Assembly (NCBI GenBank): GCA_032622095.1
Contig: CP136062.1
Span: forward strand, 15,031,710 to 15,095,709
Length of the DNA stretch: 64,000 nucleotides
Direction: 5' to 3'
DNA from: Siphonodentalium dalli
Lineage: Eukaryota; Mollusca; Scaphopoda; Gadilida; Siphonodentaliidae
The position numbers and the translations under genes were made by a program. Of the stretch, positions 12,320 through 24,480 are shown one piece after another; position 1 is the stretch's first letter; the number at the start of each line of letters is the position of its first letter. The notes under the pieces are model-generated. The model ran no database searches, was not told the DNA's origin, and worked only from the letters and a program-made list of their open reading frames with translations.

Positions 12320-13865
12320 TCAGGGACATTTACAAGTAGCTGATCTGTCTGAACTTATTCGTATAGTGAAGAAAGGTATATAGTTCCGTGGAATGCATTT
12401 AACCACATGACCAAATCAAATGTGCATCTAGAACTGAATCATTGGTAATTTTGATTCGTTTCAATTTGTCCTCATAGATTCAAAATTGGGACATGATACA
12501 ATATAAACTATGATACAGCACAATATCATTGTTACAATCGTTCCCCGATGTGTGTCAAACACGAAAGTGAGTCCAATGTAAACCAGCACACGGGTTGTGT
12601 TCCGTGATCAACACACACTGAGCGGCGTTTTCCAGAATTCCCCGTGGTGTGCTCTAAGTTGGTCAGAGCTGGCGAATAGTTCTTCATTCTTATTCTCAAA
12701 CCCTTACTTAAATAGTTTTTGCTAAGACGATTGTGATCAATATGCATTCTGAAATTGTTGTGATCCGATGGTAAAACGAGAACCGTCGATTCGAGTTTGA
12801 CCTCGCGACACGACAAACGTGTACAAAAACGTTAACATGTTCACACAACTGTGTTGTTCTATATTTATTGCACACACTAAAGATTGTAGCTTGAAATATA
12901 CTGAAATTTGGTTCGATATTATTTTATTTAATTGAACAAACGTGTGCTTTGTGTAGACTATATATATATACCTCATATTGTAATACGACCCTGCCTAACT
13001 ATGCTTAAAAGCCATGTCCTGATTGGCCAGTGGCCCGAGTTACCATGGCTATCTCGTTCCAGTTTTGTGGTACAATTCTACTTTTTCCAATTGTACCACG
13101 AAAAAAATCGGTTTATTCAGATCGCCGCACGCGACTTTTCCCGTCTTTTCTAACTCCGCGCAAACGGGGCATCAACGAAGTACACCCGCACCCGTAACCC
13201 TTTGAATTTTGCTACATCTTGACAATCTTGCGAAATTTCTAGCGATTTGTCGCTTGAAACCAGTTTGGTTGCCAATGAATATGGTCCAAATGATGTTATG
13301 GTATATTGATATATGTTACGACCAAAGAAAGTTACTTAATAAGTATATTAAATGACAAAATAAATCCATGGGGCCGGGCTGTGCATTCGTCGATTCGAAT
13401 CTCGATCATATTCGATATTTCGGAGTCAAGTTGAAAATGAAAGCGTTTGTTCACCAGTACAGAAGGGGAATAAGATTAGTTTAGTAAACTAGATCATTTA
13501 GATCGCTTTGTGTAAGGAAATTGGTCCATAGTCGATGATCATATTCATGTTGTACCAACAACGTTCAAAACAGAAATGACGCAATCGTATTTCCTGTACA
13601 ATTTAAATGAAACGCACGGGCGCCGCTGAAAACACATCGTTTTTTAGCCAATCACAACGATTATTTCTAGAAGAGGTGCCTCGAAAAGTCAACGGGGGAA
13701 TTTCATAACAAGACAAGACATTACCAGAGTACTCCATGCAACGAAATCGAGTACGCCCAATACGAATTACACCACGAAATGTTTTCTCACCTGAGACCGA
13801 AAAAGCGCAGTATTTCGTTGACTATTCAGTCGAATTGTGACCATAAACTTTCAGTCGTATTACAA
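12320..13865. other. No recognised gene
   Basis: Short open frames were inspected and rejected. At 13065-13110 GTTTTGTGGTACAATT and its near complement form a small decayed hairpin related to the perfect palindrome at 13866. Confidence 0.5.
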
Positions 13866-14012
13866 AAGAAATAAATACACGGTGTATCGGTGTGTATGGT
13901 CAAGTTGTACCACAAAAAACTGATTGTAGGACTCCGCTACGCGTCGTCCTACAATCAGTTTTTTGTGGTACAACTTGACCATACACACCGATACACCGTG
14001 TATTTATTTCTT
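13866..14012. mobile_element. Perfect 67-bp-stem palindrome (MITE)
   Basis: Arms 13866-13932 and 13946-14012 are exact complements as read, with a 13-nt loop TCCGCTACGCGTC. Arm landmarks are ACACGGTGTATCGGTGTG and GTTGTACCACAAAAAACTG. The lack of any mismatch implies recent insertion or gene-conversion-like homogenisation. Confidence 0.85.
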
Positions 14013-14344
14013 AAATGTAACGAAAACAGTTTATGTTAAATTTGACGTCGCCAATGACGTTGATGACGTAATCGGTGTGTATCGATATTGTTCAATACAA
14101 GGACATTACAAATATTCATATTGAAATATTCTGTATTTTGCTGCATTTCTCAAACATAAATGAATGGGTGCAATAGATATGTAAATGTTACAAAAGACTG
14201 AATGCAACGTTGGGAGTTGAATTGTGCGGCCCCTTTTTTGTGATATTATCAGATGAATACAGACAAAAGTAGCGTAACTGCATGGTTACAATTTTCATCT
14301 GCACCACAATTCACTCATTTTCCAGGCGGTCTCATCTGCTTGGT
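14013..14344. other. No recognised gene
   Basis: AT-rich sequence between the palindrome and the tandem repeats. Nothing was identified. Confidence 0.5.
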
Positions 14345-14632
14345 GGTGAGATTGGACTGCATAGACCCCGCTACATCATATGGGAGGGAGTTCAGGGCCC
14401 GTCATATGGGAGGGAGTTCAGGGCCCGTCATATGGGAGGGAGTTCAGGGCCCGAGTGAGGCAGATTGAAGATGAAGGCGGTGGCGAGATTGGATTGCATA
14501 GACCCCGCTACATCATATGGGAGGGAATTCAGGGCCCGATTGAGGCAGGTTGAAGACGAAGGCGGTGGCGATATGGGAGGGAGTTCAGGGCCCGAGTGAG
14601 GCAGATTGAAGATGAAGGCGGGTGGCGAAACA
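14345..14632 (+). repeat. Compound tandem repeat
   Basis: A unit of about 28 bp, CATATGGGAGGGAGTTCAGG plus GCCCGT, occurs three times at 14374-14455. The larger block (GATTGGATTGCATAGACCCC to GGTGGCGA) is then repeated twice with variation. The short unit and the larger block form a two-level repeat. Confidence 0.8.
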
Positions 14633-15080
14633 CATCAAGCAGATAGTGGATCACTATTTCAATAACAGGGAGGGAATTGTTTTGTTGTATAAAACAAATT
14701 GATTTTCGAAATTAACTGTCATTAGTTTACAAAATATCATCCATCATTTTAAACCTTTGTTGTGATTCGGGTCCAATGGTCTGTCAATTTCGTCTGATAT
14801 GCACATGAAATGTGGGTCTGTCACTCAGAACATTAATTTTGTGCCAATATTTATTTCTTATAATGAATTTCGATACAATGATCAATTAAACCATGTGACA
14901 AATGTTTATTATATCACGACTATCGTGTATATTGGAGATATACTATGCATCACATTGTGTTCTATGCGGTTTATTGTGAACTTGCATGGGCGTGACTATA
15001 TGCATGCGAACTTTAAAAATAATTTTAAAAAACAAGTTTCTTATATATATATCGCCAAATCCCAGTTGGCTCAAGGCGCT
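14633..15080. other. No recognised gene
   Basis: AT-rich. An open frame here (107 codons) has no recognisable motif and runs into the adjoining transposon, so it was not called. Confidence 0.5.
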
Positions 15081-15480
15081 TTAACCCTTTACCCAACAAA
15101 CCGGCCAAAACCGGCCAAATAAAGCTTCAACAGCCTAAAATATCTTCGGTCTGTCTCAATAGAACCATACAAATATGGATATCATTGGAACCGGCTCCTT
15201 GACCACATTGTGATAGTTACAGTTATGCCCTGTGCCAATGCATTCTCTTATATATGCGAGTCGACCATATGTCGCCTCGCATATATAAGAGAATGCATTG
15301 GCCTAAAAAAAATCTTTTTTTAACACTTTTTACCATTTTTTCTTACATTCTTTAACAATTTTATAATTTTTAATGTGTTAAGCCAATGCATTCTCTTATA
15401 TATGCGAGGCGACCTATGGTCGACTCGCATATATAAGAGAATGCATTGGCACAGGGCCCTTCTGTTGGGTAAAGGGTTAA
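15081..15480. mobile_element. PB element (piggyBac-like MITE) with two core palindromes
   Basis: TTAA at 15081-15084 and 15477-15480 with inverted ends CCCTTTACCCAACA. On the left are two CCGGCCAAAA units and a unique stretch (TGGATATCATTGGAACCGGC). The two core palindromes lie at 15234-15301 and 15382-15450, separated by an AT-rich spacer. TTAA plus a CCC start fits the piggyBac superfamily. There is no transposase. Confidence 0.82.
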
Positions 15481-15793
15481 TCCCTGGTCGTCGTGTGGAA
15501 TTTATGTTACATTTATTATAAAAACATTAACCTATTTGATAGCCTGAAATGTTCAACAGATGTTTTTTCGAGATATGAAATTACACAATGCCGAAGAGGA
15601 AATGGTGCTTGAATACGTGATTCTACACGCCAGTTGTATATAAGCGATTGATATGCGCGAGTATGACTTCCTGTACTTGTAAATATACGCGGGATATAGT
15701 TCTATTTTAAAACATTTTGTTCTAAATATATGTTTCTGCATGGATGGATTGTTAATCAAAACCCTTTGAACATGGCCATTGTATCCGATAATT
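15481..15793. other. No recognised gene
   Basis: Nothing was identified between the PB element and the 49-bp tandem repeat. Confidence 0.5.
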
Positions 15794-16045
15794 GGTTATA
15801 TATGTAGGTAAATATTTGACTCTTGGAATCCACATACTTGTAGTTATATATGTAGGTAAATATTTTTATTCTTGGAATCCACACACTTGTGGTTATAGAT
15901 GTAGGTAAATATTTTTATTCTTGGAATCCACACACTTGTGGTTATAGATGTAGGTAATTATTTGATTCTTGCAATCCACATATATACGTGTGGTTATATA
16001 TGTAGGTAAATATTTGACTCTTGGAATCCACATACTTGTGCTAAA
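15794..16045 (+). repeat. Tandem repeat, ~49-bp unit, five copies
   Basis: The landmark TGTAGGTAAATATTT (TGTAGGTAATTATTT in the fourth unit) recurs at 15803, 15851, 15900, 15949 and 16001. Each unit continues TCTTGGAATCCACA with small variations. It is AT-rich and non-coding. Confidence 0.88.
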
Positions 16046-16260
16046 TTTCGGTTGCATGGAACTTAGAACTAACTGAACTTTGTCAGCCTCTGTTTCAGTC
16101 TGAAATTTCGAAATAATAATCTAGGTTCAGGCATTACGTTGACCAATTATGTGAGTATTTTACTAGGCAATGGGGACCACGTCCGCTTTGCTGATAAACA
16201 ACCTACATTGACTGATCTTTGTGTAGAATTTATGTTGCATTTATTATATATTTTTAAACA

Positions 16261-16545
16261 TTAAAGATGCTTATTCCGAATTAACGCTCCCAAATTACTA
16301 TTTCTTTGGCTTCGGGGGTAAAAATATTTGATTCGAGTCGAGGAACCCACCGATCAAAGTTCAGAGTGATCAGATATCGAATTTTGAAATTTTTTATTTC
16401 TCGATATGTGCACTTATTTGAGGCCCAGAAAAAAGTCGTCAAACCGACGGTCTCGGACAAAATTGCAGATGAAGATGGATAACTCTAAAATCAAGTGATA
16501 ATATGGCCAAATTTCGTGATACTCAAGTATATTGTGATGGTTCTT
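16261..16545 (+). mobile_element. K1 MITE, left part only
   Basis: Starts TTAAAGATGCTTATTCCGAA and keeps the family order through CTATTTCTTTGGCTTCGGGG, GAGTCGAGGAACCCACC and GATAACTCTAAAATCAAG. It then leaves the family near 16545, so the right end is missing. Confidence 0.75.
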
Positions 16546-17258
16546 GACAGATTTGTTACGGTTCCTTATGATTAAAAATAATCATTTTCGGGACAAAATC
16601 ACGCATAATTATATATATCTTGAATGTATTATACTTTCCTGAATGAACAGAGGCGGCAGAAGTGCCGTATTATCGAAACGTGAACTGAAGATCACAATTA
16701 ACTCGGAATTAGCGAGTTAACGCGTACATATCAACATGTTATAAATCAAGCCACGTAAACGCAATTCGTTTGTTTTCGGTGGCGTATAAAATATGAAACG
16801 CATTCTGAACACGAACACTAAGTGTAAAGTATACACGTGTTATTCTTCTGTAAAATAGCTGAGACAATATCCCGATGGCGGTTGATAATTTGGAACAGTA
16901 GGTTCGTAATAAACACGTGTGCGTGTTACGGTTCTATTTCAAGCCAATCATGGCTGTGACGGTTCTATACATAATATTTATTCGAACGATTTCTGCACTT
17001 TAGGCCGAATATTGTCTTGTGTATCTGACATTTTAAACCCGATAATGACTGTAGCTTATACCATTTACATAATATACAACAGGTATGTTAAGAAATAATA
17101 TAATAAATACCTAATAATGATAGTAAGTGAAATTAATTGGCAGAAACCAAATATTGAACGTCCCGAGGGGCAAAATAATCAAAGAAAGGTCAGATTCTGC
17201 TGATATAATAATAAAATAGTTACTACAGAATATGTATTGTGTTGAATCATTGTTGACA
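16546..17258. other. No recognised gene
   Basis: AT-rich. 16541-16577 is the approximate reverse complement of 23676-23713, a short dispersed repeat. Nothing else was identified. Confidence 0.5.
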
Positions 17259-17290
17259 TCTCATATATATTTTGAAGACCTCTGTCTGTA

Positions 17291-17326
<36 letters not shown>

Positions 17327-17898
17327 ATTAATACAAATCTACGATTCTCGACCGATCGGGACGAAACTTGGTACGTGTGTGTAGTTTGACCAGGCGGTGA
17401 ACGTTGTCGTATTGGCGAGCCCGTGCGGCGCCCGCTTCGCGCATGCGCAGACGAGATCTCGGAAACGGGTGGAGCTATCGACTTGAAATTTGCTATGTGA
17501 ATGTATCTTGCCCCGGATATGAATTTTATCGGGTCGCCGAGCCCGTGCGACACCAGCTTCGCGCATGCGCAGACGAGATCTCGGAAACGGGTGGAGCTAT
17601 CGACTTGAAATTTGCTATGTGAATGTATCTTGCCCGGGATACGAATTTTATCGGGTCGCCGAGCCCGTGCGACGCCAGCTTCGCGCATGCGCTGACGAGA
17701 TATCGGAAACGGGTGGAGCTATCGACTTGACATTTGCTATGTGAATGTATCTTGCCCCGGATACGAATTTTATCGGGTCGCCGGGCCCGTGCGACGCCAG
17801 CTTCGCGCATGCGCAGACGAGATCTCGGAAACGGGTGGAGCTATCGACTTGAAATTTGGTTTTTGAATAGCCCGGACAACGTCGGGCTCATCGGCTAG
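17259..17898 (+). mobile_element. Helitron-like unit 1
   Basis: Begins TCTCATATATATTTTGAAG, then a TCTG microsatellite (17281-17328), CTCGACCGATCGGGACGAAA and four copies of the ~122-bp minisatellite. It ends GCCCGGACAACGTCGGGC and CTAG. Confidence 0.8.
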
Positions 17899-18830
17899 TC
17901 TCATATATATTTTGAAGACCTCTGTCTGTATGTTTGTCTGTCTGTATGTTTGTCATTAATACAAATCTACGATTCTCGACCGATCGGGATGAAACTTGGT
18001 GCGTGTGTGTAGTTTGACCAGGCGATGGACGTTGTCGTATTGGCGAGCCTGTGCGGTGCCCGCTTCGCGCATGCGCAGACGAGATCTCGGAAACGGGTGG
18101 AGCTATCGACTTGAAATTTGGTATGTGAATGTATCTTGCCCCGGATACGAACTTTATCGGGTCGCCGGGCCCGTGTGACGCCAGCTTCACGCATGCGCAG
18201 ACGAGATCTCGGAAACGGGTGGAGCTATCGACTTGAAATTTGGTATGTGAATGTATCTTGCCCCGGATACGAATTTTATCGGGTCGCCGGGCCCGTGCGA
18301 CGCCAGCTTCGCGCATGCGCAGACGAGATCTCGGAAACGGGTAGAGCTATCGACTTGAAATTTGGCATGCGCAGACGAGATCTCGGAAACGGGTGGAGCT
18401 ATCGACTTGAAATTTGGTATGTGAATGTATCTTGCCCCGGATACGAATTTTATCGGGTCGCCGGGCCCGTGCGACGCCAGCTTCGCGCATGCGCAGACGA
18501 GATCTCGGAAACGGGTGGAGCTATCGACTTGAAATTTGGTATGTGAATGTATCTTGCCCCGGATACGAATTTTATCGGGTCGCCGGGCCCGTGCGACGCC
18601 AGCTTCGCGCATGCGCAGACGAGATCTCGGAAACGGGTGGAGCTATCGACTTGAAATTTGGTATGTGAATGTATCTTGCCCCGGATACGAATTTTATCGG
18701 GTCGCCGGGCCCGTGCGACGCCAGCTTCGCGCAGACGAGATCTCGGAAACGGGTAGAGCTATCGACTTGAAATTTGGCATGCGCAGACGAGATCTCGGAA
18801 ACGGGTGGAGCTACCGGTATCGACTTGAAA
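17440..18830 (+). repeat. ~122-bp minisatellite inside Helitron-like units 1 and 2
   Basis: The landmark AGACGAGATCTCGGAAACGG recurs about every 121-122 bp, followed by GGAGCTATCGACTTGAAATT and GCGACGCCAGCTTCGCGCAT. Copies occur in two blocks separated by the unit boundary at 17898. Confidence 0.88.
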
Positions 18831-18874
18831 TTTGGTTTTTGAATAGCCCGGACAACGTCGGGCTCATCGGCTAG
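17899..18874 (+). mobile_element. Helitron-like unit 2
   Basis: Same structure as unit 1 but with more minisatellite copies and two short (~50-bp) internal deletions of the unit near 18365 and 18780. The 3' hairpin is identical to that of unit 1, so units 1 and 2 are a closely related pair. Confidence 0.8.
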
Positions 18875-19836
18875 TCTATTATATATTTTGGAAGATCTGT
18901 GTGTGTGTGTGTGTGTGTGTTCGCGATGGACTCGAACACGGCTGGACCGATTTCGACCAAACTTGGTACGGACACGTAATTCGACCCGGGAACGAACATG
19001 GGCCCGTCCATTTGTCCGTGTGGCGTCACCTTGACCTTCAAAGCTCATATATCGGGATCCGCAGTGCTATCACGCCGGATTTAGCACTGCGATGCAGGGA
19101 GGATAACTCTATATTCATACGTCGACGAACGTACGCAATTTGCAGGCAATTACGCATCGTGTATTTTTCCCAAAATTATAACATTTACAATATATATTGT
19201 CAATTTGCAGGCTATTAAAAATCGTGCATCTATCCCAAAATATATCATTTATTACAATTTCTGATATATAAATTTTGTTACAGCTAATATTCTTAGGTCT
19301 ATTGTCGATAGATTTATTTTTTGTATATTCACACCACGCATAGGCTCAAGCTGTTTACATTTACCCCGCGGGTCTGGAATCTCATACAAGAATCCATTTA
19401 GCTGAAATGGAATCTGCCGGTGGCCCCAAGCCGTCTATGTCAACAACATCGAAATTGTTCCACTTTGACTGCGAGAAAATAATTACAATTTATCTTTACG
19501 TTGAAGCTTGATAATTAATGAGCGTGTATATGAGGCGCGTTTACATACTTTAGTGGAAATCAAATCGGGTAAAACTGGCGGATTTTTACGGATAGGGTAC
19601 CGGTATCTCGGTATATCCGCCGGGCCGATTTCCCGGTATCCGCTTGCCCAATTTCCACCATTTTTGGGGTGTTGGTGTTGGAAAACTGCCAGACGGATTT
19701 TGACAAAATTTGATACTTAGTGGTAATTGTTTCCAGGGAGTGTTTTGGACGGGTCAAATCGTGACCCCACCTGACCTTGACCTTCAAAATGGTCAATTCA
19801 ATGTCAAAGCCCGGACGAAGTCGGGTCATCTTCTAG
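18875..19836 (+). mobile_element. Helitron-like unit 3
   Basis: Starts TCTATTATATATTTTGGAAG, then a GT tract (18898-18920), CTGGACCGATTTCGACCAAA and a mostly unique AT-rich middle. It ends GCCCGGACGAAGTCGGGT and CTAG. It lacks the 122-bp minisatellite. Confidence 0.8.
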
Positions 19837-20759
19837 TCTATTATATATTTTGGAAGATCTGTTTGTTTGTTTGTTTGTGTGTGTGCGTGTAATCGATGAA
19901 CTCGAAAACGGCCGACCCGATTTCGATGAAACTTGATATGTGGGGGTATTTTCGGGTCAGGAGTAACATAGGCCTATTGATATTCAGATCCGAGGTCAAC
20001 TTTTCACGTGCCGAGGTCAAATCTGTTTTTACGCTGTGTTACGGGACTTTCATTTGAGTTCGGTGCTTACAAATCGATTCGAAACAGCGCGAATAATAAA
20101 ATGCCAGTCATAATAATGACACTGTGAGAATCTTTCGTGTTTCCTCTTTCCAACGATATATAATGCGTATGTATCCATTTTAGTTATCTGCCTCAATTAT
20201 CAAGAAGAAGTGGTACTATCTTCCATCAGGATAAAAATAATGCGTAACTTCTATGACGTCGTTAGAGGTCATAACGTTAGATCACGTTAACGCTTAACCG
20301 GCCGATGCATTTGACTGTTTCAGACGTCTTGGCGATATCTCGGGCACCGATGGTAATTTATCTTTACGTTGAAACTTGATAATTAATGAGCGTGTGTGTA
20401 TGAGGCGCGTTTATATACTTAAGTGGAAATCAAATCGGGTTAAACTGGCGGATTTTTACGGACGAAATTTGATGCATAGGGTATCTCGGTATCCGCTGGG
20501 CCGATTTCCCGGTATCCGCTGGGCCGATTTCCACCATTTTTGGGGTGTTGGTGTTTGACCCCACCTGACCTTGACCTTCAAAATGGTAAATTCAAGGTCA
20601 AATCGGGTAAAACCGGATGGATTTCGACGGGCACTTTTGTCGGGTACTTTTGTTCGGGCACTGTGTTTTGGACGGGTCAAATCGTGACCCAACTTGACCT
20701 TGGCCTTCAAAATAGACAATTCAAGGTCAAAGCCCGGACGAAGTCGGGTCACCTTCTAG
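19837..20759 (+). mobile_element. Helitron-like unit 4
   Basis: Starts TCTATTATATATTTTGGAAG and has GACCCGATTTCGATGAAACT near its 5' end. It shares the 3' block with TTCAAGGTCA and GACCTTGACC repeats and the terminal hairpin plus CTAG. Confidence 0.8.
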
Positions 20760-21080
20760 TCTATTATATATTTTGGAAGATCTGTGTGTGTGTTTGTGTG
20801 TTTGTGTGTGTGTGTGTAATCGATGAACTCGAAAACGGCCGACCCGATTTCGATGAAACTTGGTAAATGGTAAATTCAAGGTCAAAGCCCGGACGAAGTC
20901 GGGTCACCTTCTACAAGGCCAAATCGGGTAAAACCGGATGGATTTCGACGGGTACTTTTTTGTCGGGTACTTTTGTTCGGGCAGTGTTTTGGACGGGTCA
21001 AATCGTGACCCCACTTGACCTTGGCCTTCAAAATAGACAATTCAAGGTCAAAGCCCGGACAAAGTCGGGTCACCTTCTAG
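20760..21080 (+). mobile_element. Helitron-like unit 5 (short)
   Basis: 321 bp. A second 3' hairpin, GCCCGGACGAAGTCGGGT followed by a mutated CTAC, lies inside at about 20888. This unit is itself probably a fusion of two deleted units. Confidence 0.75.
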
Positions 21081-21809
21081 TCTATTATATATTTTGGAAG
21101 ATCTGTTTGTTTGTTTGTTTGTGTGTAATCGATAAACTCGAAAACGGCCGACCCGATTTTGATGAAACTTGGTATGTGGGGGTATTTTCGGCCGGGGGTG
21201 ACATAGGCCTATTAATTTGCCCGTGTGACGTGACCTTGACCTTGAACTCGGGTAATTTCAAGGTCAAACGCCCGAATATCACGGGATTTCGATGAAACTT
21301 GGTATGTGGGGATACCTTCTGTCGGGGAGTGGCATAAACCTATTAATTTGCCCGTGCGATGTGACCTTGAAATCGGGTCATTTCAAGGTCAAACGCCCGA
21401 ATATCACGCGATTTCGATGAAACTAGGTATGTGGGGGTAATTTCGTATGGGGAGTCTCATAAGCATATTCATTTGCCCGTGCGGCGCGACCTTGACCTTG
21501 AAATCGGTTCAATTCAAGGTCAAATCGACAATTTTGATGGTATTTCGATGAAATTTTATGCATAGGGTTACTTTTGTCCACTGGGTGTTTTGGACGGGTC
21601 AAATCGTGACCCCGACATGACCTTGACCTTCAAAATGATCAATTCAAGGTCAAATCGGGTAAAACCGGATGGATTTCGACGGGTACTTTTGTCGGGTGCT
21701 TTTGTTCGGGCAGTGTTTTGGACGGGTCAAATCGTGACCCCACTTGACCTTGGCCTTCAAAATAGACAATTCAAGGTCAAAGCCCGGACGAAGTCGGGTC
21801 ACCTTCTAG
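21081..21809 (+). mobile_element. Helitron-like unit 6
   Basis: Starts TCTATTATATATTTTGGAAG and holds three successive variants of the block TTCGATGAAACTTGGTATGT with GGTCAAACGCCCGAATATCA. It ends in the hairpin and CTAG, followed by host T. Confidence 0.8.
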
Positions 21810-23756
21810 TTGTTATATATATTTGTTATTTTGACATCGGTCTCGTGTGGACGTTTTATGTCATTAAACTATCTATCTAATATCATAATCATGCCTGCCT
21901 ATAGAAATACCAATGGTAATAGAAATCTACTCTCAGGAGATTATGAGATGGCCATGTTTGAAAGATCCAGGTGGGACAATGTTTCGATGCCAGCACCAAC
22001 ATATTTCTTCATCGGAAGTCCCGCCTAAGGGACATTTACGCATGTTCGTCGCCCAGACATGAACATATCTTATGAAATCACGTTCAACTGAATCATTGAT
22101 ATGTTATGGCATGACCGGGGGATATGCGTGGTGGGGAGGGCGGGTTTTTGGACAGGGATGGTTGCTTAATTGGTGTATGCCTCAAACTTAGGTCAAATTT
22201 TTCAACAGTTACAAATTTCATACCTTATATACACTAGATTGGTTGGAAATTTCACACCAACAATATGTTGAAATTGTTCCCTTAGTTTGATTTTTACAAC
22301 AATGACTGATGAAAGTCCCTCCTTATGTACATACACACATTGTAGTAGTAATGTGTTCGTTTAAAGTGTAATTGCCCGTCACGCTCATTTAAAATAATAT
22401 TAACAATATTCAATTCCTATCTAATCATCGGGGCCGACTTCTCTCAGGTCGACTTCGCGTCGGGTCGTCATAATATGGGGGCGACATCATATGGGCCCGT
22501 CTTCACTTGTACTCTTTTGACCAATAGTCACATGATTTTGTAAAACTTACATTGGCTGATTGATTTACTTTTAAAGGTTTAGTATTGGTACCCGTATTTA
22601 CATTCAGGAATATCCCCGAGGATGCGTGACTACTCATGCCCAAAACCAGTTGCCCGGGGTGACTTTGCATGTTCGGTGCGACTGCTATAGTAAGTCAAAG
22701 GCGGTTGACCAAATAAGTTTTGCTTTCACTTCATCCAATTTTTATTTTTATTTAATATTACAAAAGATAGCCTTTACTAGTATAAACCAATTATTCCCTC
22801 TTACAGGCGAGTGGATACAATTAATTGCATAATTGGTTGTAATCAGGTATCTCTTAACTGGAATCTGAGCGGCATGGCTTCACTTTCTAGAGGCTTAGAA
22901 GTTAGAACAATCCTTGAGTCATTGCCGGTCAGATTATCCCGAACAGCAGAACAAGTGCGATAAAGAGATAACGAATTCTAGCACCTAACCTATATAATCA
23001 GCATCCAGCAAGCGGATGCCCAACATAAGCTTCATAAATTGCGTAATCAGAACAATGTATGGTGTCAACGAACTGATTAAAATGCGTCTACGAAAATAGA
23101 CAACATAAAATACAAGACAGATAACTCTATATATCCCGTCTACGCTCACGCTTTTCGAAGTCCAGTGTTATCAAATTACACTACAGTTGACCGGCTATTG
23201 ATACATGAAAATGTTGGTCCTGCAAAACGCGTTCTTTTTTAAACTAGGAGGTGACTTGGTGAATTGTACTAGGCGTAACACAGGTTATTGAATAAGCATA
23301 GGAAGGCAGTATAATTCATAGAAATTGATGACAATGGTGCAAATTTCAACTTAATGCATATGTTGTTGTGTTTATCTTTGGTTAATTTCACGACATGGTC
23401 AGTTTGAACCATTATCTTGCCAAATATTAGCCATAGTATTACCCGTATAAAACCGATTAAATGGGGAGAGAACCGACTCGATCTGGAGAGAACCCAAAAA
23501 AATATCAAAATTCACGGTTTTCGTCGTTGTTATGACACACGCAAAGGAATTTTCGTTATTGTTACGCTCGTTTGGGCCACCGATTGTGAGGGGAATGGAA
23601 AAATTAGTCGAATTATCAGCTAGATCCAAAATTGTGTTTTAACTGTCAAAAAGTCGCGAAAGTGTATAATTTCGATCACAAGGAACCGTCACAAATCAGT
23701 CAAGAAACATCACAAACCGGCAATTGGACGACTTTCGATGTAACAGTTCCTACACA
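21810..23756. other. About 1.9 kb without recognised genes
   Basis: AT-rich non-coding sequence. Open frames at 22626-22832 and 23399-23629 have no motifs and overlap on opposite strands or lack context. Nothing was supported. Confidence 0.5.
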
Positions 23757-23957
23757 GTGGATAATACGGCCATATTTCGTTGAACAATATGTTGATAAAT
23801 AACACGTTTTGAGAAATGTTATACCATAGTTGACAGTGGTTAGCATTATTTTGTTGTAATTATTTGATTCTGATAACTAAAGCTTATTTTGTAGAAATGG
23901 TGCTTTTGTAACTTGATGATATGGGGACCGTCTGATCGGATTGAGTACCTTTAAAAT
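23757..23957 (+). mobile_element. K1 MITE, right part only
   Basis: Carries the right half of the family (CATATTTCGTTGAACAA, CATAGTTGACAGTGGTTAGC) and ends GATCGGATTGAGTACCTTTAA. The left half is replaced by unrelated sequence. Confidence 0.75.
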
Positions 23958-24480
23958 ATATGTTATAGCCTGATATTTTTAACAGAATGCTGATGCTGTT
24001 TCCAGACATGAGCATGGGCTTTAAGTGGGTGGGTTGTTGGTCTTTTTGACCCAAATCTTGTAATTAATAGCTAGGTAACCTCACTACAATCAGATATATA
24101 GTACTCACATCGAATCATATACAATATGGAAAATCACGTGCTGGATTAAAAGTCACATGTAACTATAACCAACATATTGAAAACACTGATAAATATCCTT
24201 GATTTTAAGACTACAACATGTTCTGGTGTGGTATCATGAAGCGATATAATGGTTGAAATAATTTAATAGACAAGTACAAAATTACGTAAGTAAGTTATCA
24301 ACACAGAGATATATAGTAGTTTCACAAGTAACTTCAAATTAACATGGCAGGCAATGCTAAATCAGACATAGAATTAATAAGTGTGATCCAAGGTTTGCAC
24401 TTGGCCAGTTGCATATCCAGCCAGTACCGTCTATTAATAGCAGATGATATGCATTCTGTTCTATGAGCTATGTGATATTT

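Larger units (their letters stand above)
17259..21809 (+). mobile_element. Head-to-tail array of six non-autonomous Helitron-like units
   Basis: Every unit starts TCTATTATATATTTTGGAAG or TCTCATATATATTTTGAAG. Every unit ends in a hairpin (GCCCGGACGAAGTCGGGT or a variant) followed some ten bases later by CTAG. Helitrons start with TC and end with a hairpin plus CTRR, inserted between A and T. Here the array is preceded by A (17258) and followed by T (21810). Unit borders are 17259-17898, 17899-18874, 18875-19836, 19837-20759, 20760-21080 and 21081-21809, each 3' CTAG abutting the next 5' TC. No Rep/helicase frame is present. Many Arg-rich open frames on both strands are artefacts of the internal repeats. 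Confidence 0.82.

Noticed and set aside
15794-16045. Regularly spaced repeats that could suggest a CRISPR array
   Set aside because: Units are contiguous 49-bp tandem repeats without unique spacers, in a eukaryotic context with no cas genes.
17179-19048. Arg-rich open frames up to 169 codons on both strands
   Set aside because: Products of the 122-bp minisatellite in the Helitron-like units; the repeated peptide follows the DNA repeat and both strands are open.
16541-23713. Possible inversion breakpoints joining the two half K1 copies at 16261 and 23757
   Set aside because: Both halves adjoin a short repeat (16541-16577 and the reverse complement of 23676-23713), but sequences beyond it do not match in the way a simple inversion requires.
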